Shown here in pieces: positions 41,310 through 49,799 of a DNA stretch of 64,000 nucleotides. Location: contig JACQUA010000286.1 in the NCBI GenBank assembly GCA_016210565.1, forward strand, positions 28,723 to 92,722. The letters are read 5' to 3'. The DNA comes from Chloroflexota bacterium. GTDB taxonomy: Bacteria; Chloroflexota; Dehalococcoidia; JACQUA01. The notes beneath the pieces are model-generated. The model made no database searches. It saw only the letters and a program-made list of their open reading frames with translations, and was not told the DNA's origin. The translations under genes and the position numbers were made by a program. Position 1 is the stretch's first letter; each line of letters begins with the position of its first letter.

Positions 41310-41780
41310 GACGGCATCACGGGCCTCCGTGCCTGTGAGCCGTTATTCTGATCCTTGATGGTGCTTGGCCGGCCAAGCATGGAGGATTAATCCCTGATTT
41401 TGAGAATATGATACACTAAACGCCGGGGTATTATAATACATGAAACGCTCTATTAGATGAGGTAATAACTACCCTATTTTTGTTGCAACAAGTGCCGTAG
41501 GTTGGCCGGCAACGAGGATTTGCACTGCCCAACCCGAAGCAGGAAATGACCGCGCAGGCACGGAGGCCTGCGCCACCCGGGCGGTCCCCGGCAAGGACAA
41601 CAACAGGCAAGCTAGTGCTTGGTTGGAGAATTGCGCGCAAAGATTCTTCGCTTCGCTCAGAATGACAGGCCGCCGTGGCTGATGACAGGCCGCCGTGGCT
41701 GATGACAGGCCACCGTGGCTGTCACCCGCCGAAGCCCTGAGCAAAGCGAAGGGGCAGTCGAAGGGTCTTTTCCCTCGTCA
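41310..41780. repeat. Gene-free repeat region (R4 and R2 types)
   Basis: About 530 bases between two minus-strand genes hold R4 palindromes (GGGCCTCCGTGCCTGTGAG near 41320; GCAGGCACGGAGGCCTGCGC near 41553). A triplicated GATGACAGGCCGCCGTGGCT lies at 41660-41720. An R2-type element (AAGATTCTTCGCTTCGCTCA..AAGGGTCTTTTCC) lies at 41640-41772. A TATTATAATAC sequence at 41440 could hold a -10 element but has no -35 partner. Confidence 0.7.
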
Positions 41781-41803
41781 GGCTTTTCTTCTGCAATTAA
41801 GCA

Positions 41804-42331
41804 CTAGAAGTCGACGCCGACGGCTTCGATTATCGCTTTGCAGAATCTGGGCAGGTCCACGAGCTTGCGGGCCGTTATTAAGTTGCGATCGCGCACCACG
41901 GGAAAGTCAACCCACTGGGTCCCCGCCTCTTTGAGGCTCTCTGCCAGCTCGGGAGCCGATGTGACCCGGCGGCCCTGAGCGATTTGCGCGGAAATCAATA
42001 GCCGCGGCGCGTAGCCTATGGCGGCGATGATTTTGGCCCTGGAGTCGGCCTCTTTGATCAGGTCAATGGCCGTTTGAGAGAGGTGCATTCTGCTGCCGGC
42101 GTTAAGCCCCGGAACTATGATGGCGTCGAATTCATCGACTCTGGCGCGGTTACCCTGAACATCCACGCGTATAGTGGCTTCCCCATCGCTGCCTTTATAC
42201 GTTTCGCCGGGACTGGCGCCCACAATGTCAACCCTGAAGCCCATGTCACGCATGGCCCTCGTGAGTTCCCGAAGCTCGATTTCTTGAAACCCTGTTTCGG
42301 TCAGGATAGCGACGCGCTTTCCTTCAGCCAT
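41804..42331 (-). CDS. DJ-1/PfpI superfamily protein lacking the usual catalytic cysteine
   Basis: A 175-residue protein. The fold signatures are present: KRVAILTETGFQEIELRE at the N-terminus with the conserved Glu, DEFDAIIVPGL before the second strand pair, and TSAPELAESLKEAG near the end. In the family the nucleophile elbow reads AxCHG; here it reads IAAIGYAPRLL, so Gly replaces Cys and Tyr replaces His. Protease, deglycase or glyoxalase activity through that cysteine is therefore not expected; a binding or regulatory role is possible. It is preceded by a promoter that matches that of the cupredoxin gene at 51652. Confidence 0.85.
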   Translation of the reverse strand: MAEGKRVAILTETGFQEIELRELTRAMRDMGFRVDIVGASPGETYKGSDGEATIRVDVQGNRARVDEFDAIIVPGLNAGSRMHLSQTAIDLIKEADSRAKIIAAIGYAPRLLISAQIAQGRRVTSAPELAESLKEAGTQWVDFPVVRDRNLITARKLVDLPRFCKAIIEAVGVDF

Positions 42332-42450
42332 AGTTCAGGATGTCATGGAATAATGCTTCGAGCAATTGACGACTGATCATTGGTTGCAAGTTTTTCCAGC
42401 CGGTCCCCCTTGTGCCCCTTTGAAAAAGGGGGGAGACGAACGCCTGAGAC

Positions 42451-42506
42451 ATCATAGCGGCGCGCGAGTTAAATAGTCATAAAATATGGTGGCAAATCGT
42501 AACAAA
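42451..42506 (-). promoter_or_regulatory. Regulated promoter P2, PhoB-box-like element over the -35 position
   Basis: On the minus strand: TTTGTTAC, 14 nt, TTTTATGACTATTT, 14 nt ending CCGC, then TATGAT as -10. The order and every spacing are the same as in 53407-53462. It lies about 120 nt upstream of the DJ-1-like gene. The rest of 42332-42792 contains an R7-like hairpin (42400-42435) and short GTAGCGACGCCCC-type repeats but no gene. Confidence 0.65.
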
Positions 42507-42792
42507 AGTGTGACATGGCGTCCGTCAGGACAGCCCGGGAGACTGCGGCAGGTCTTGTTGGGTGCACCGAACGAAACGGTTTTGTGAGGGAGAGCAACGC
42601 CAGGGTAGATGGGTTACCGGTCCCGCCTTCACCCAGACAGGTTTCGGGGAAGGACGTGTTCCGGTGTGGGGTGATGGCGGGGAAACCGTAGCGACGCCCC
42701 TTGCCTCGAGGCGTCGGGATCGTGGCGCCGGTGGACGACCCAGGCATGCCCCCGACAAGTCGAAGGTCGCTACGGAGGGGGTACAGTTCTGG

Positions 42793-43512
42793 TTACGAAA
42801 GAGGGGGGCACGATGCGGGCTCGTTAATGATGTAGCCCGTCTTGGGAACGGTACAGATCAACTTGGGCTTGGCGGGGCTGTCTTCAAGTTTGAACCTGAG
42901 GCGGCTGATCCAGGTGCGCAGCAGTTGCACGTCGTTGCGGTATTCCGGCCCCCAGACCCGGCTCAGCAGTTCTTCATAGGGCATGAGCCGCCCGGCGTTA
43001 TGGGTGAGCTCACTGAGGAGAAGCCATTCGATCCGGGTGAGGTATTTTTCCTGGCCGCCGACCGTCACCGTGTGCTTCTTGAAGTCAACTGTGGCGTCCC
43101 CCAGGGAAAAGGTCTCCATCACCGGGACAGTCGTCTCGGGTTTGGCCCGTCGCCGCACGGCTTCTATGCGGGCCACGAGCTCGTCGGGGTTAAAGGGCTT
43201 GGGGAGATAATCGTCAGCGCCCAGGGTGAGGCCCTGGATCTTGTCCCCGTTGGCGCCTTTGGCGCTGAGGATAATGACCGGGATTGAGGAAAAAGTCCGG
43301 AGCTGCTTGAGCATGTCGAGCCCGTTCATCTTCGGCATGAGAATGTCCAGAACGACGAGGTCCGGTTCCTGTGTATGGATGACTTCTATGGCCTCCATAC
43401 CATTGGTGGCTGTGAGGACTTCGTAGCCGGAAACCTTCAGCTTGGCCCGCAGAAAATTGAGGATACGCGCTTCGTCATCAACTACCAGTACGCGGAATAC
43501 ATTTTTCGTCAT
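42793..43512 (-). CDS. OmpR/PhoB-class response regulator
   Basis: A 239-residue protein. The receiver domain has the acidic pair in LVVDDEARI, the phospho-acceptor Asp in LVVLDILMPKMNG, the Thr/Ser position in VIILSAKG and the Lys in DYLPKPF. The C-terminal winged helix ends LICTVPKTGYIINEP, typical of OmpR/PhoB DNA-binding domains. No histidine kinase gene is adjacent. Two promoters in the window carry PhoB-box-like elements, one of them directly downstream of this gene, so this regulator is the obvious candidate to bind them. Confidence 0.95.
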   Translation of the reverse strand: MTKNVFRVLVVDDEARILNFLRAKLKVSGYEVLTATNGMEAIEVIHTQEPDLVVLDILMPKMNGLDMLKQLRTFSSIPVIILSAKGANGDKIQGLTLGADDYLPKPFNPDELVARIEAVRRRAKPETTVPVMETFSLGDATVDFKKHTVTVGGQEKYLTRIEWLLLSELTHNAGRLMPYEELLSRVWGPEYRNDVQLLRTWISRLRFKLEDSPAKPKLICTVPKTGYIINEPASCPPLS

Positions 43513-43547
43513 GGTGTAAATACCCTATCCTGTCCAAAGAACAAGGT

Positions 43548-43576
43548 ATCATAGCGAATCCAACAGGCAATGTCAA
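43548..43576 (-). promoter_or_regulatory. Sigma-70 promoter for the response regulator
   Basis: On the minus strand a perfect TTGACA and TATGAT (one mismatch) are 17 bp apart. Transcription should begin about 30 nt upstream of the ATG. Confidence 0.75.
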
Positions 43577-43615
43577 GCGAGGTCATGTCCTGCCCGGCTC
43601 TCCCTTGACGTCCTG

Positions 43616-43624
43616 TGCTATAAT
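43616..43624 (+). promoter_or_regulatory. Extended -10 promoter for the tctCAB operon
   Basis: TGCTATAAT, a perfect TGn-TATAAT, without a good -35. It leaves a leader of about 200 nt before tctC, in which no further element was recognised. It is divergent from the response-regulator promoter 40 bp away. Confidence 0.5.
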
Positions 43625-43828
43625 GAAGCGTGCTTCTCTCCTACTGCTCGCCGTTGGCAAGCAGTCTATTCGAACTGTCGCCGGAAGGGTAACACCGGTC
43701 TTTATAAGTCTAGGCCGAAGTGAGCCGATACAGGGTACCCAGGCAAGGTGCGTCCGTTCTCAGACGTCGTTGCTGCTAATGGCAACAGATTTGCCGCTGG
43801 CAACTGGTTGATAAAGGAGGCCCCCGGA

Positions 43829-45034
43829 ATGAAAAGATCGCTACTTGTGGTACTGTTGATTGGGGTGGCAGTAATTGTTGTATCGGCTTGCGGGCAACCG
43901 ACTCCGGCCACCACCTCACCGCCGCCGGTCCAGCAGGCAACGCCAAAGCCAAAAACTGAAGCGCCGCCTGTCAACCCACCCGCCGCGCCGGCATCGCCAG
44001 CGGCGCCCACCGCGAAGGCAGCGGGGCCGACGCAGAAGCCGGCGCCTTCGGGAACAACCTACTACCAGGGAAAAACGATTGAAATCCTGGTGGACTCGGC
44101 CGCCGGCGGCGGCACCGACACCATGGGGCGGATAACGGCGGCGATGCTTCCGAAACATATACCCGGCAATCCGAAAATCATCGTGCGGAACCAGTCCGGT
44201 GGTGGCGGGACTGTGGGGACGAACATATTCTATGAAAAGACCAAACCCGACGGCTTATCGCTGTTGCAGCACGGATCCGGCGTTGTTTCCCTGCAGTTGA
44301 CCAGCCGCGGAATCGTGAAGTACGACCTTACCAAGATGAGATACGTCGGCAACGTGTCCAGGGCGGAGAGCGTGCTGATGGTCCGGAAAGGACTACAGGG
44401 GCGGCTGACCGACCCCCGCGGCGAGCCGCTGGTCGTTGGGACGAAGGAAGGCTCGGAGACCTGGCAGATAATGCTGATATTCGGCAGGGAGTTCCTGGGC
44501 TGGAACGTCCGCTGGCTACCCGGCCTCGGCGGCACCAGTGAGATGGAACTCGGTTTCCGGCGCGGCGAGCTGGACGCTTTTGCAACGTCAAACTCCTTTA
44601 TCGTCCAGCGCATGCTTCAGGAAGGCCTGGCGGAAACCATTGCCACGACCGGGTCCATAAAAGACGGCAAATTCATAAGGCGGCCCGACTTCCCCGACAT
44701 TGCCACTTTTGAGGAAGTCATGGGGAGCAAGAAGCCATCGGGCCTGCCCTGGCAAGCCTATCTGGCCTGGGTGGGTCCGAACGCCGTAGACAAGTCGCTG
44801 GCGGCGCCCCCGGGAACGCCGGACAATGTTATGGCGATACTCACCGATGCCTTTGGCAAGATGACGAAGTCCTCAGAATTCGAGTCGACGGTCAAGAAGA
44901 TGGTGACCGAAGCCTACGATGTGGGGGTGGGGAAGGAGACCGACGACATGTTGAAGACGGTGCTGCAAGCCCCGGCGGAGGCCCTGGAGTATAACAGGCA
45001 ACTGATGATAAAGTTCGGCATCATCAGCAAGTAG
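43829..45034 (+). CDS. tctC: Tripartite tricarboxylate transporter substrate-binding lipoprotein TctC
   Basis: A 401-residue protein from ATG 43829, with AAAGGAGG 9 nt upstream. The signal peptide ends at the lipobox VSACGQ. A Pro/Ala-rich linker (about 25-75) leads to the Bug/TctC domain, which starts YYQGKTIEILVDSAAGGGTD and continues HIPGNPKIIVRNQSGGGG, both diagnostic. The ligand may be a tricarboxylate or another small carboxylate. The lipoprotein anchor instead of a soluble periplasmic form suits a cell without a classical outer membrane, but this is an inference. tctA follows after 7 nt. Confidence 0.93.
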   Translation: MKRSLLVVLLIGVAVIVVSACGQPTPATTSPPPVQQATPKPKTEAPPVNPPAAPASPAAPTAKAAGPTQKPAPSGTTYYQGKTIEILVDSAAGGGTDTMGRITAAMLPKHIPGNPKIIVRNQSGGGGTVGTNIFYEKTKPDGLSLLQHGSGVVSLQLTSRGIVKYDLTKMRYVGNVSRAESVLMVRKGLQGRLTDPRGEPLVVGTKEGSETWQIMLIFGREFLGWNVRWLPGLGGTSEMELGFRRGELDAFATSNSFIVQRMLQEGLAETIATTGSIKDGKFIRRPDFPDIATFEEVMGSKKPSGLPWQAYLAWVGPNAVDKSLAAPPGTPDNVMAILTDAFGKMTKSSEFESTVKKMVTEAYDVGVGKETDDMLKTVLQAPAEALEYNRQLMIKFGIISK

Positions 45035-45041
45035 CCGACAG

Positions 45042-46541
45042 ATGTGGGAAGCCTCACTCAATGGCTTGATGGGGGTGATGCGTCCCGAGACGTTCGCCCT
45101 CATGATGATAGGGATCGGGGCCGGGACCGTGGTGGCCATACTGCCGGGCATCGGCAGCACGGCCCTTCTCACCATGGCACTGCCTTTCGCCATGGGCCTC
45201 AGCCCGTATGCCGCTATCGCCCTCCTGGTATCGATAGACGCTATTTCCTCCACCGGCAGCACCATCACCTCGGTGCTGACCGGGATACCGGGCAGTTCCT
45301 CGTCCCTGGCGACTATTATTGACGGCTTCCCCATGACCAGGAAGGGAGAGGGGGCCAGGGCGGTAGCGGCGGGCCTGACGGTTTCGGCGATGGGGGGTAT
45401 CTTCGGGGCGGTGGTGCTGACCTTTTCCATTCCTTTTCTGCGCCCCCTGGTCCTGGGACTGGGATACCCGGAATACTTCATGCTGGCCCTGTGGGGCATC
45501 AGCATGGTGGGCGTGCTGAGCGGCAGGGCGCCGGTCAAGGGGCTGATCGCCGGCGTCTTCGGCATCTTTATCATGATGGTCGGCCTGGACCCCAAGTCCG
45601 GGACTGACCGGTGGGTGTTCGACCAGCCCTATCTCTGGGATGGCATCGATATAGTCCTGGTGGCCCTGGGAATCTACGGGATACCCGAGGTCATCAGCAT
45701 GGCCGTCGGCGGCGCCGGCATTGCCCGAAAAGTGACCTACGGTTCGGGGCTTCTGCAGGGAGTGAAAGACAGCTTCCGCCACTGGTTCCTGGTGCTGCGC
45801 TCCTCGGCTATTGGTACCTGGGTAGGCTTTGTCCCGGGCATCGGCGGTTCCACCGCTGCCTGGCTCGCTTACGGGCACGCCGTTCAGACGTGCCGGAACA
45901 AAGAGAATTTCGGCAAGGGAGATATCCGCGGGGTCATCGCTCCGGAGGCGTCGAACAACGGGGGCGCGGGCGGCGCCTACATCACGGCCCTGGCCTTCGG
46001 GATCCCCGGCAGCACTTCCACGGCCCTCATTCTCGTGGCGTTCCTGGCAGTGGGCATTCAGCCCGGGCCATCCTTGCTCACCGAGAAGGTCGATATTGTC
46101 TGGGCCGTCATCTGGACGCTGGTCCTGTCCAATGTCATCGCCGCGGGTCTGTGCCTGTTCCTGGCCCGGCCCATTTCCAGAATGGCCTTCTGGCCTTTCC
46201 ATATGATTGTGCCGGTAATCCTGGTGCTGGTCTTGCTGGGGGCCTTCACCGCTAACTATGCTTTCCAGGACCTCCTGATGCTGCTGGGTTTTGCCGTCCT
46301 CGGTTTCTTCATGAAACTCGCGAACTGGCCCAGGGCGCCGCTGATCCTGGGCATCGTCCTCGGCCCCATAATGGAAAAGTACCTGTGGCTCGCCAGCGCG
46401 CGGTACGGGACGCAGTGGCTGTGGCGGCCGGGGGTTATCCTCCTTTTCGTGATGATTGCCGTTACGGTAGTCCTTGTTCCTGTGTGGCAGCGGAGGCAGG
46501 AGAAAAGGCAAAAGCTTCTGGCAGACAGGGTTGCTGGATGA
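45042..46541 (+). CDS. tctA: Tripartite tricarboxylate transporter large permease TctA
   Basis: A 499-residue protein, the usual length, with about 12 hydrophobic segments. Family signatures are GAGTVVAILPGIGSTALLTM near residue 25, the repeated GFVPGIGGSTAAWLAYGHA near 265, and PEASNNGGAGGAYI. It transports the carboxylate delivered by TctC, driven by an ion gradient. It overlaps tctB by 4 nt (ATGA). Confidence 0.95.
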   Translation: MWEASLNGLMGVMRPETFALMMIGIGAGTVVAILPGIGSTALLTMALPFAMGLSPYAAIALLVSIDAISSTGSTITSVLTGIPGSSSSLATIIDGFPMTRKGEGARAVAAGLTVSAMGGIFGAVVLTFSIPFLRPLVLGLGYPEYFMLALWGISMVGVLSGRAPVKGLIAGVFGIFIMMVGLDPKSGTDRWVFDQPYLWDGIDIVLVALGIYGIPEVISMAVGGAGIARKVTYGSGLLQGVKDSFRHWFLVLRSSAIGTWVGFVPGIGGSTAAWLAYGHAVQTCRNKENFGKGDIRGVIAPEASNNGGAGGAYITALAFGIPGSTSTALILVAFLAVGIQPGPSLLTEKVDIVWAVIWTLVLSNVIAAGLCLFLARPISRMAFWPFHMIVPVILVLVLLGAFTANYAFQDLLMLLGFAVLGFFMKLANWPRAPLILGIVLGPIMEKYLWLASARYGTQWLWRPGVILLFVMIAVTVVLVPVWQRRQEKRQKLLADRVAG

Positions 46542-47020
46542 GATTCAGGCCTGCCACCTACTTCACCCTGGTCATCGCCGTCTTCTTTGCTCTGGCGCTG
46601 GTCACCGCGTTGCAATGGCCGCTTCGCGCTTCGATTCTGGTACTGACCCTGGGAAGCGTGACGCTGGTACTGTGCCTGGTCCAGGTCTATCTTGAAGTCC
46701 GCCGGGGTTCGGACCGTTCCGATGATCCGTCCGGCATGGACATAGCGGTGGATGAAAGCCAGAGGGGGCGGGCGGCGTTGAAGCGAACGATCGATATCTG
46801 GGCGTGGATACTAGGCGCCATCCTGGCTATCTGGCTGGCCGGGTTCCAGATAGCCATTCCCCTTTTCGCTTTCCTTTATCCGCTCACCCACGGCTCGCGG
46901 TGGTACATAGCGCTGGTGATCTGCTTTGTCTCTTTCGCCGCCCTCTGGGGAATCTTTGAGATGATCATCAGCGTACCCTGGCCCGAGCCGTTCTTGCTTG
47001 GTTTCTTCAGGGGGTCGTAG
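46538..47020 (+). CDS. tctB: Tripartite tricarboxylate transporter small permease TctB-like
   Basis: A 160-residue protein from ATG 46538, overlapping the tctA stop. Four hydrophobic segments are visible (about 10-27, 33-52, 88-120 and 128-150), matching the small TctB subunit in size, topology and position. TctB is poorly conserved in sequence, so the assignment rests mostly on these. A middle segment of about 30 residues is charged and cytosolic. Confidence 0.85.
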   Translation: MRFRPATYFTLVIAVFFALALVTALQWPLRASILVLTLGSVTLVLCLVQVYLEVRRGSDRSDDPSGMDIAVDESQRGRAALKRTIDIWAWILGAILAIWLAGFQIAIPLFAFLYPLTHGSRWYIALVICFVSFAALWGIFEMIISVPWPEPFLLGFFRGS

Positions 47021-47153
47021 CGATCCCGATGCATCGGGACCCCTGTCGTATTCTTGATAGCCGCCGATCGATCGTCCGCCACCCTCAGGGGGTGTCGCTA
47101 CGGGCTGTCGGCGCACCCGTGAAGGGTGCGACTACGGCTCCCGGAGACCGGAC

Positions 47154-49799
47154 ATGGTTCAAGACAAGACTTATTGGACTCAGACGAAGGAAGAGGTTCT
47201 CCAAGCCCTGGCGTCGTCCCCGGCGGGGCTGACGCAGGCTGAGGCCGGGCAGAGGCTCGGGCGCTCCGGGCCGAACCGGCTTGTCAGGGAACGGACGGTA
47301 ACCTTCCTGGGCGTTCTCAAAGAAGAGTTCACCGAGCCGATGATCCTGCTGTTACTGGTGGTCGGCGCCGTCTACAGCATCTGGGGGGAGACCCGGGACG
47401 CCCTGACCATTCTGGTCATTGTGGCGCTGCTGGTATTTATTGAGATCGGGACGGAATACCGGGCGAAAAAGGCGGTGGCGGCCCTGCGAAAGCTTTCTCC
47501 GGCCAGCGTGCCCCTGGTGCGGGATGGCCGCTACAGATCGGTCCGTTCGGAAGAGGTGGTCCACGGGGACATCCTGGTGCTGGAAGCCGGGGGACGCGCG
47601 CCGGCCGACGCCCGGTGCCTGGAGAGCTTCGGCCTGCAGGTTGACGAGTCCGCCCTTACGGGCGAAGCGGCGCCGGTGGACAAGGACGACGGCGTATTGC
47701 CCGTCGAGACTCCGCTGGCGGAAAGGGTCAACATGGTCTTTGCCGGCACCACGGTAACACGGGGCAGAGGGACGGCGGTGGTCACCGTCACCGGAATGAA
47801 TACCGAGCTGGGCAAGATCACCGGTTTGGTTCTGGAAGCCAAAGAGCCGAAGACACCGCTGCAACTGGCGATGAAGCAACTGGCAGGACTCCTGGTCTGG
47901 GTGGCCGCATTCTTCAGCCTGCTTGTTCCCGCGGTGGGGTTCTTGCAGGGGAAGCCGCTGAAGGACATGGTTTTGACCGGGCTTTCATTGTCTTTCGCCA
48001 CCATACCGGAGGAGCTTCCCATCGTGGTAACCATGGTGCTGGGGGTGGGCGCCTACGCGCTGTCACGCCGGAATGTCCTGGTGAAGCGCCTTCGATCTGC
48101 CGAAACCCTGGGCAGTGTGACCATTATCGCCACCGACAAGACCGGGACGCTGACCGAGAACCGGCTGACCCTTTCGGCGATGGCCTCCGAGGGCAGCATC
48201 AGGGCATTTACCGGAAAGGACCTATCGCCCGGGGAGCTTTTCGTCTTGAGGGCCGGCATGCTGACCTCGGGGATGAAGCGAATGCGGGGAGACGGCTATT
48301 CCGGGGACCCGGTGGACCGGGCTATCATCGAGGCCGCGGCCCTGGCCGGGATACTTCCTTCTGAGCTGGAGAAGGAATACCAACTGAGGAAGGAGTTCAG
48401 CTTCGACAGCCGGCGCAAGCTGATGTCCACAACCTATCAAACGGCAGAGGGGGGGTTCGTCTTTGTGAAGGGCGCCCCGGAAGCTGTGCTGGAGAGGAGC
48501 ACGGACGTCTTTCACGAGGGCCTTGATAGACCCAGGACTGAAGCCGATACGAAGGCTATCAGACAACAGGTGGAGGCCATGGCCGGCGAGGCGATGAGGG
48601 TCATCGCCTTCGGCTGCAAGTCCGTGACGGATCCCTCGAGAATCTCCCAAGATGAAGCGGAGACGGGCCTGACGTTTGCAGGGCTGGTCGGCCTGGCCGA
48701 CCCGCCGCGACAGGGAGTTAAAGAGGCCATCCAAGAAATCGAAGGCGCCGGCGTGAGGACGGTGGTGGTGTCCGGCGACCATCCCTTGACCGTCGAGAAG
48801 GTAGCCGCCAGGGTAGGCATAGCCACCGGCGGAAAGGCAGTGACCGGAGCCGATCTGGCTGTCATGAACGATGAGCAGTTGCGAGACGCCCTGTGGCAGA
48901 CTTCTCTCTTCGCGCGGATCACCGCGGAGCAAAAACTGCGAATAGTGTCGACCCTGAAAAGCATGGGCCAGGTGGTGGCTGTCACGGGCGATGGTATCAA
49001 CGATGCGCCGGCACTGAAGAGTGCGGACATTGGGGTGGCCATGGGCGAGACGGGCACCGAAGTGGCCAGGCAGGCGGCGGACATGGTGCTCCGCGATGAC
49101 AGCTTCATTTCCATTGCCGCCGGGGTGAGGGAGGGAAGGAAGATCTTCGACAATCTGAAAAAGGGCATTACCTATTACCTGTGCGTTAAGGTGGCGCTGG
49201 TGCTCAGCTTCCTCGCGTCCCTGGTGGTGGCAGTGCCTTTTCCCTTCGCTCCCATCCAGATTATCTTGCTGGAGCTGTTCATGGACCTGGCCGCCTCCGC
49301 CACGTTTGTCGCTGAACCGATAGAAGCTGATGCTATGAAACGCCCTCCGCGGGCGCCGAAGGCGCCTTTCGTGGACAGAGAGATGGTCCGGAGTATCGCC
49401 CTGGGGAGCGTCAGTCTGGCGGGAGCCGTCATCATCAACTATCTCTTCGCCCTGTATTCCGGGCGGGGGCAGACCGAGGCGCAGACCCTGGCCTTTGCCA
49501 CCTGGCTGATGGGGCACGTCTTCCTGGCCTTCAATATGCGTTCACGGTCCGAGCCGCTATGGAGGGTCGGGCTGATTTCGAACCGGGTGATGCTCGCCTG
49601 GGCCGGGGCGGTGCTGGTCTTCCTGGTCCTGGTTACGGGCGTTGCGACAATCCGCGAGTCCGTGAGGGTCGCGCCTCTGGCGGTTTTAGACTGGACCCTG
49701 GCTGTGACCGTCCCCCTGGCAACTATCTTCTGGATGGAACTGAGGAAGACGCTGCGGAGAGGGCATGGGGTCAACCGCAGCGGCATCAATACTCGCTGA
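47154..49799 (+). CDS. Cation-transporting P-type ATPase (P2-type)
   Basis: An 881-residue protein. It has an N-terminal cation-ATPase domain (SSPAGLTQAEAGQRL), the actuator loop LTGEAAPV (TGEA rather than TGES), the helix-4 motif TIPEELPIV, the phosphorylation site DKTGTLTEN (about residue 327), KGAPEAVLE and the hinge TGDGINDAPAL (about residue 618), with the usual ten-helix plan. PEEL in helix 4, where Ca2+ pumps have PEGL, is seen in a subgroup of P2-type ATPases; the ion (Ca2+, Na+, K+ or Mg2+) cannot be set. Its last 14 nt overlap the stop of the convergent cupredoxin gene. Confidence 0.92.
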   Translation: MVQDKTYWTQTKEEVLQALASSPAGLTQAEAGQRLGRSGPNRLVRERTVTFLGVLKEEFTEPMILLLLVVGAVYSIWGETRDALTILVIVALLVFIEIGTEYRAKKAVAALRKLSPASVPLVRDGRYRSVRSEEVVHGDILVLEAGGRAPADARCLESFGLQVDESALTGEAAPVDKDDGVLPVETPLAERVNMVFAGTTVTRGRGTAVVTVTGMNTELGKITGLVLEAKEPKTPLQLAMKQLAGLLVWVAAFFSLLVPAVGFLQGKPLKDMVLTGLSLSFATIPEELPIVVTMVLGVGAYALSRRNVLVKRLRSAETLGSVTIIATDKTGTLTENRLTLSAMASEGSIRAFTGKDLSPGELFVLRAGMLTSGMKRMRGDGYSGDPVDRAIIEAAALAGILPSELEKEYQLRKEFSFDSRRKLMSTTYQTAEGGFVFVKGAPEAVLERSTDVFHEGLDRPRTEADTKAIRQQVEAMAGEAMRVIAFGCKSVTDPSRISQDEAETGLTFAGLVGLADPPRQGVKEAIQEIEGAGVRTVVVSGDHPLTVEKVAARVGIATGGKAVTGADLAVMNDEQLRDALWQTSLFARITAEQKLRIVSTLKSMGQVVAVTGDGINDAPALKSADIGVAMGETGTEVARQAADMVLRDDSFISIAAGVREGRKIFDNLKKGITYYLCVKVALVLSFLASLVVAVPFPFAPIQIILLELFMDLAASATFVAEPIEADAMKRPPRAPKAPFVDREMVRSIALGSVSLAGAVIINYLFALYSGRGQTEAQTLAFATWLMGHVFLAFNMRSRSEPLWRVGLISNRVMLAWAGAVLVFLVLVTGVATIRESVRVAPLAVLDWTLAVTVPLATIFWMELRKTLRRGHGVNRSGINTR

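Noticed and set aside
42469..42747. 92-codon minus-strand frame between the DJ-1-like gene and the response regulator
   Set aside because: It overlaps promoter P2 and repeat-derived sequence and has no ribosome site.
45054..46511. 485-codon minus-strand frame opposite tctA
   Set aside because: Shadow frame; highly charged and Gln/His-rich translation typical of antisense to membrane protein genes.
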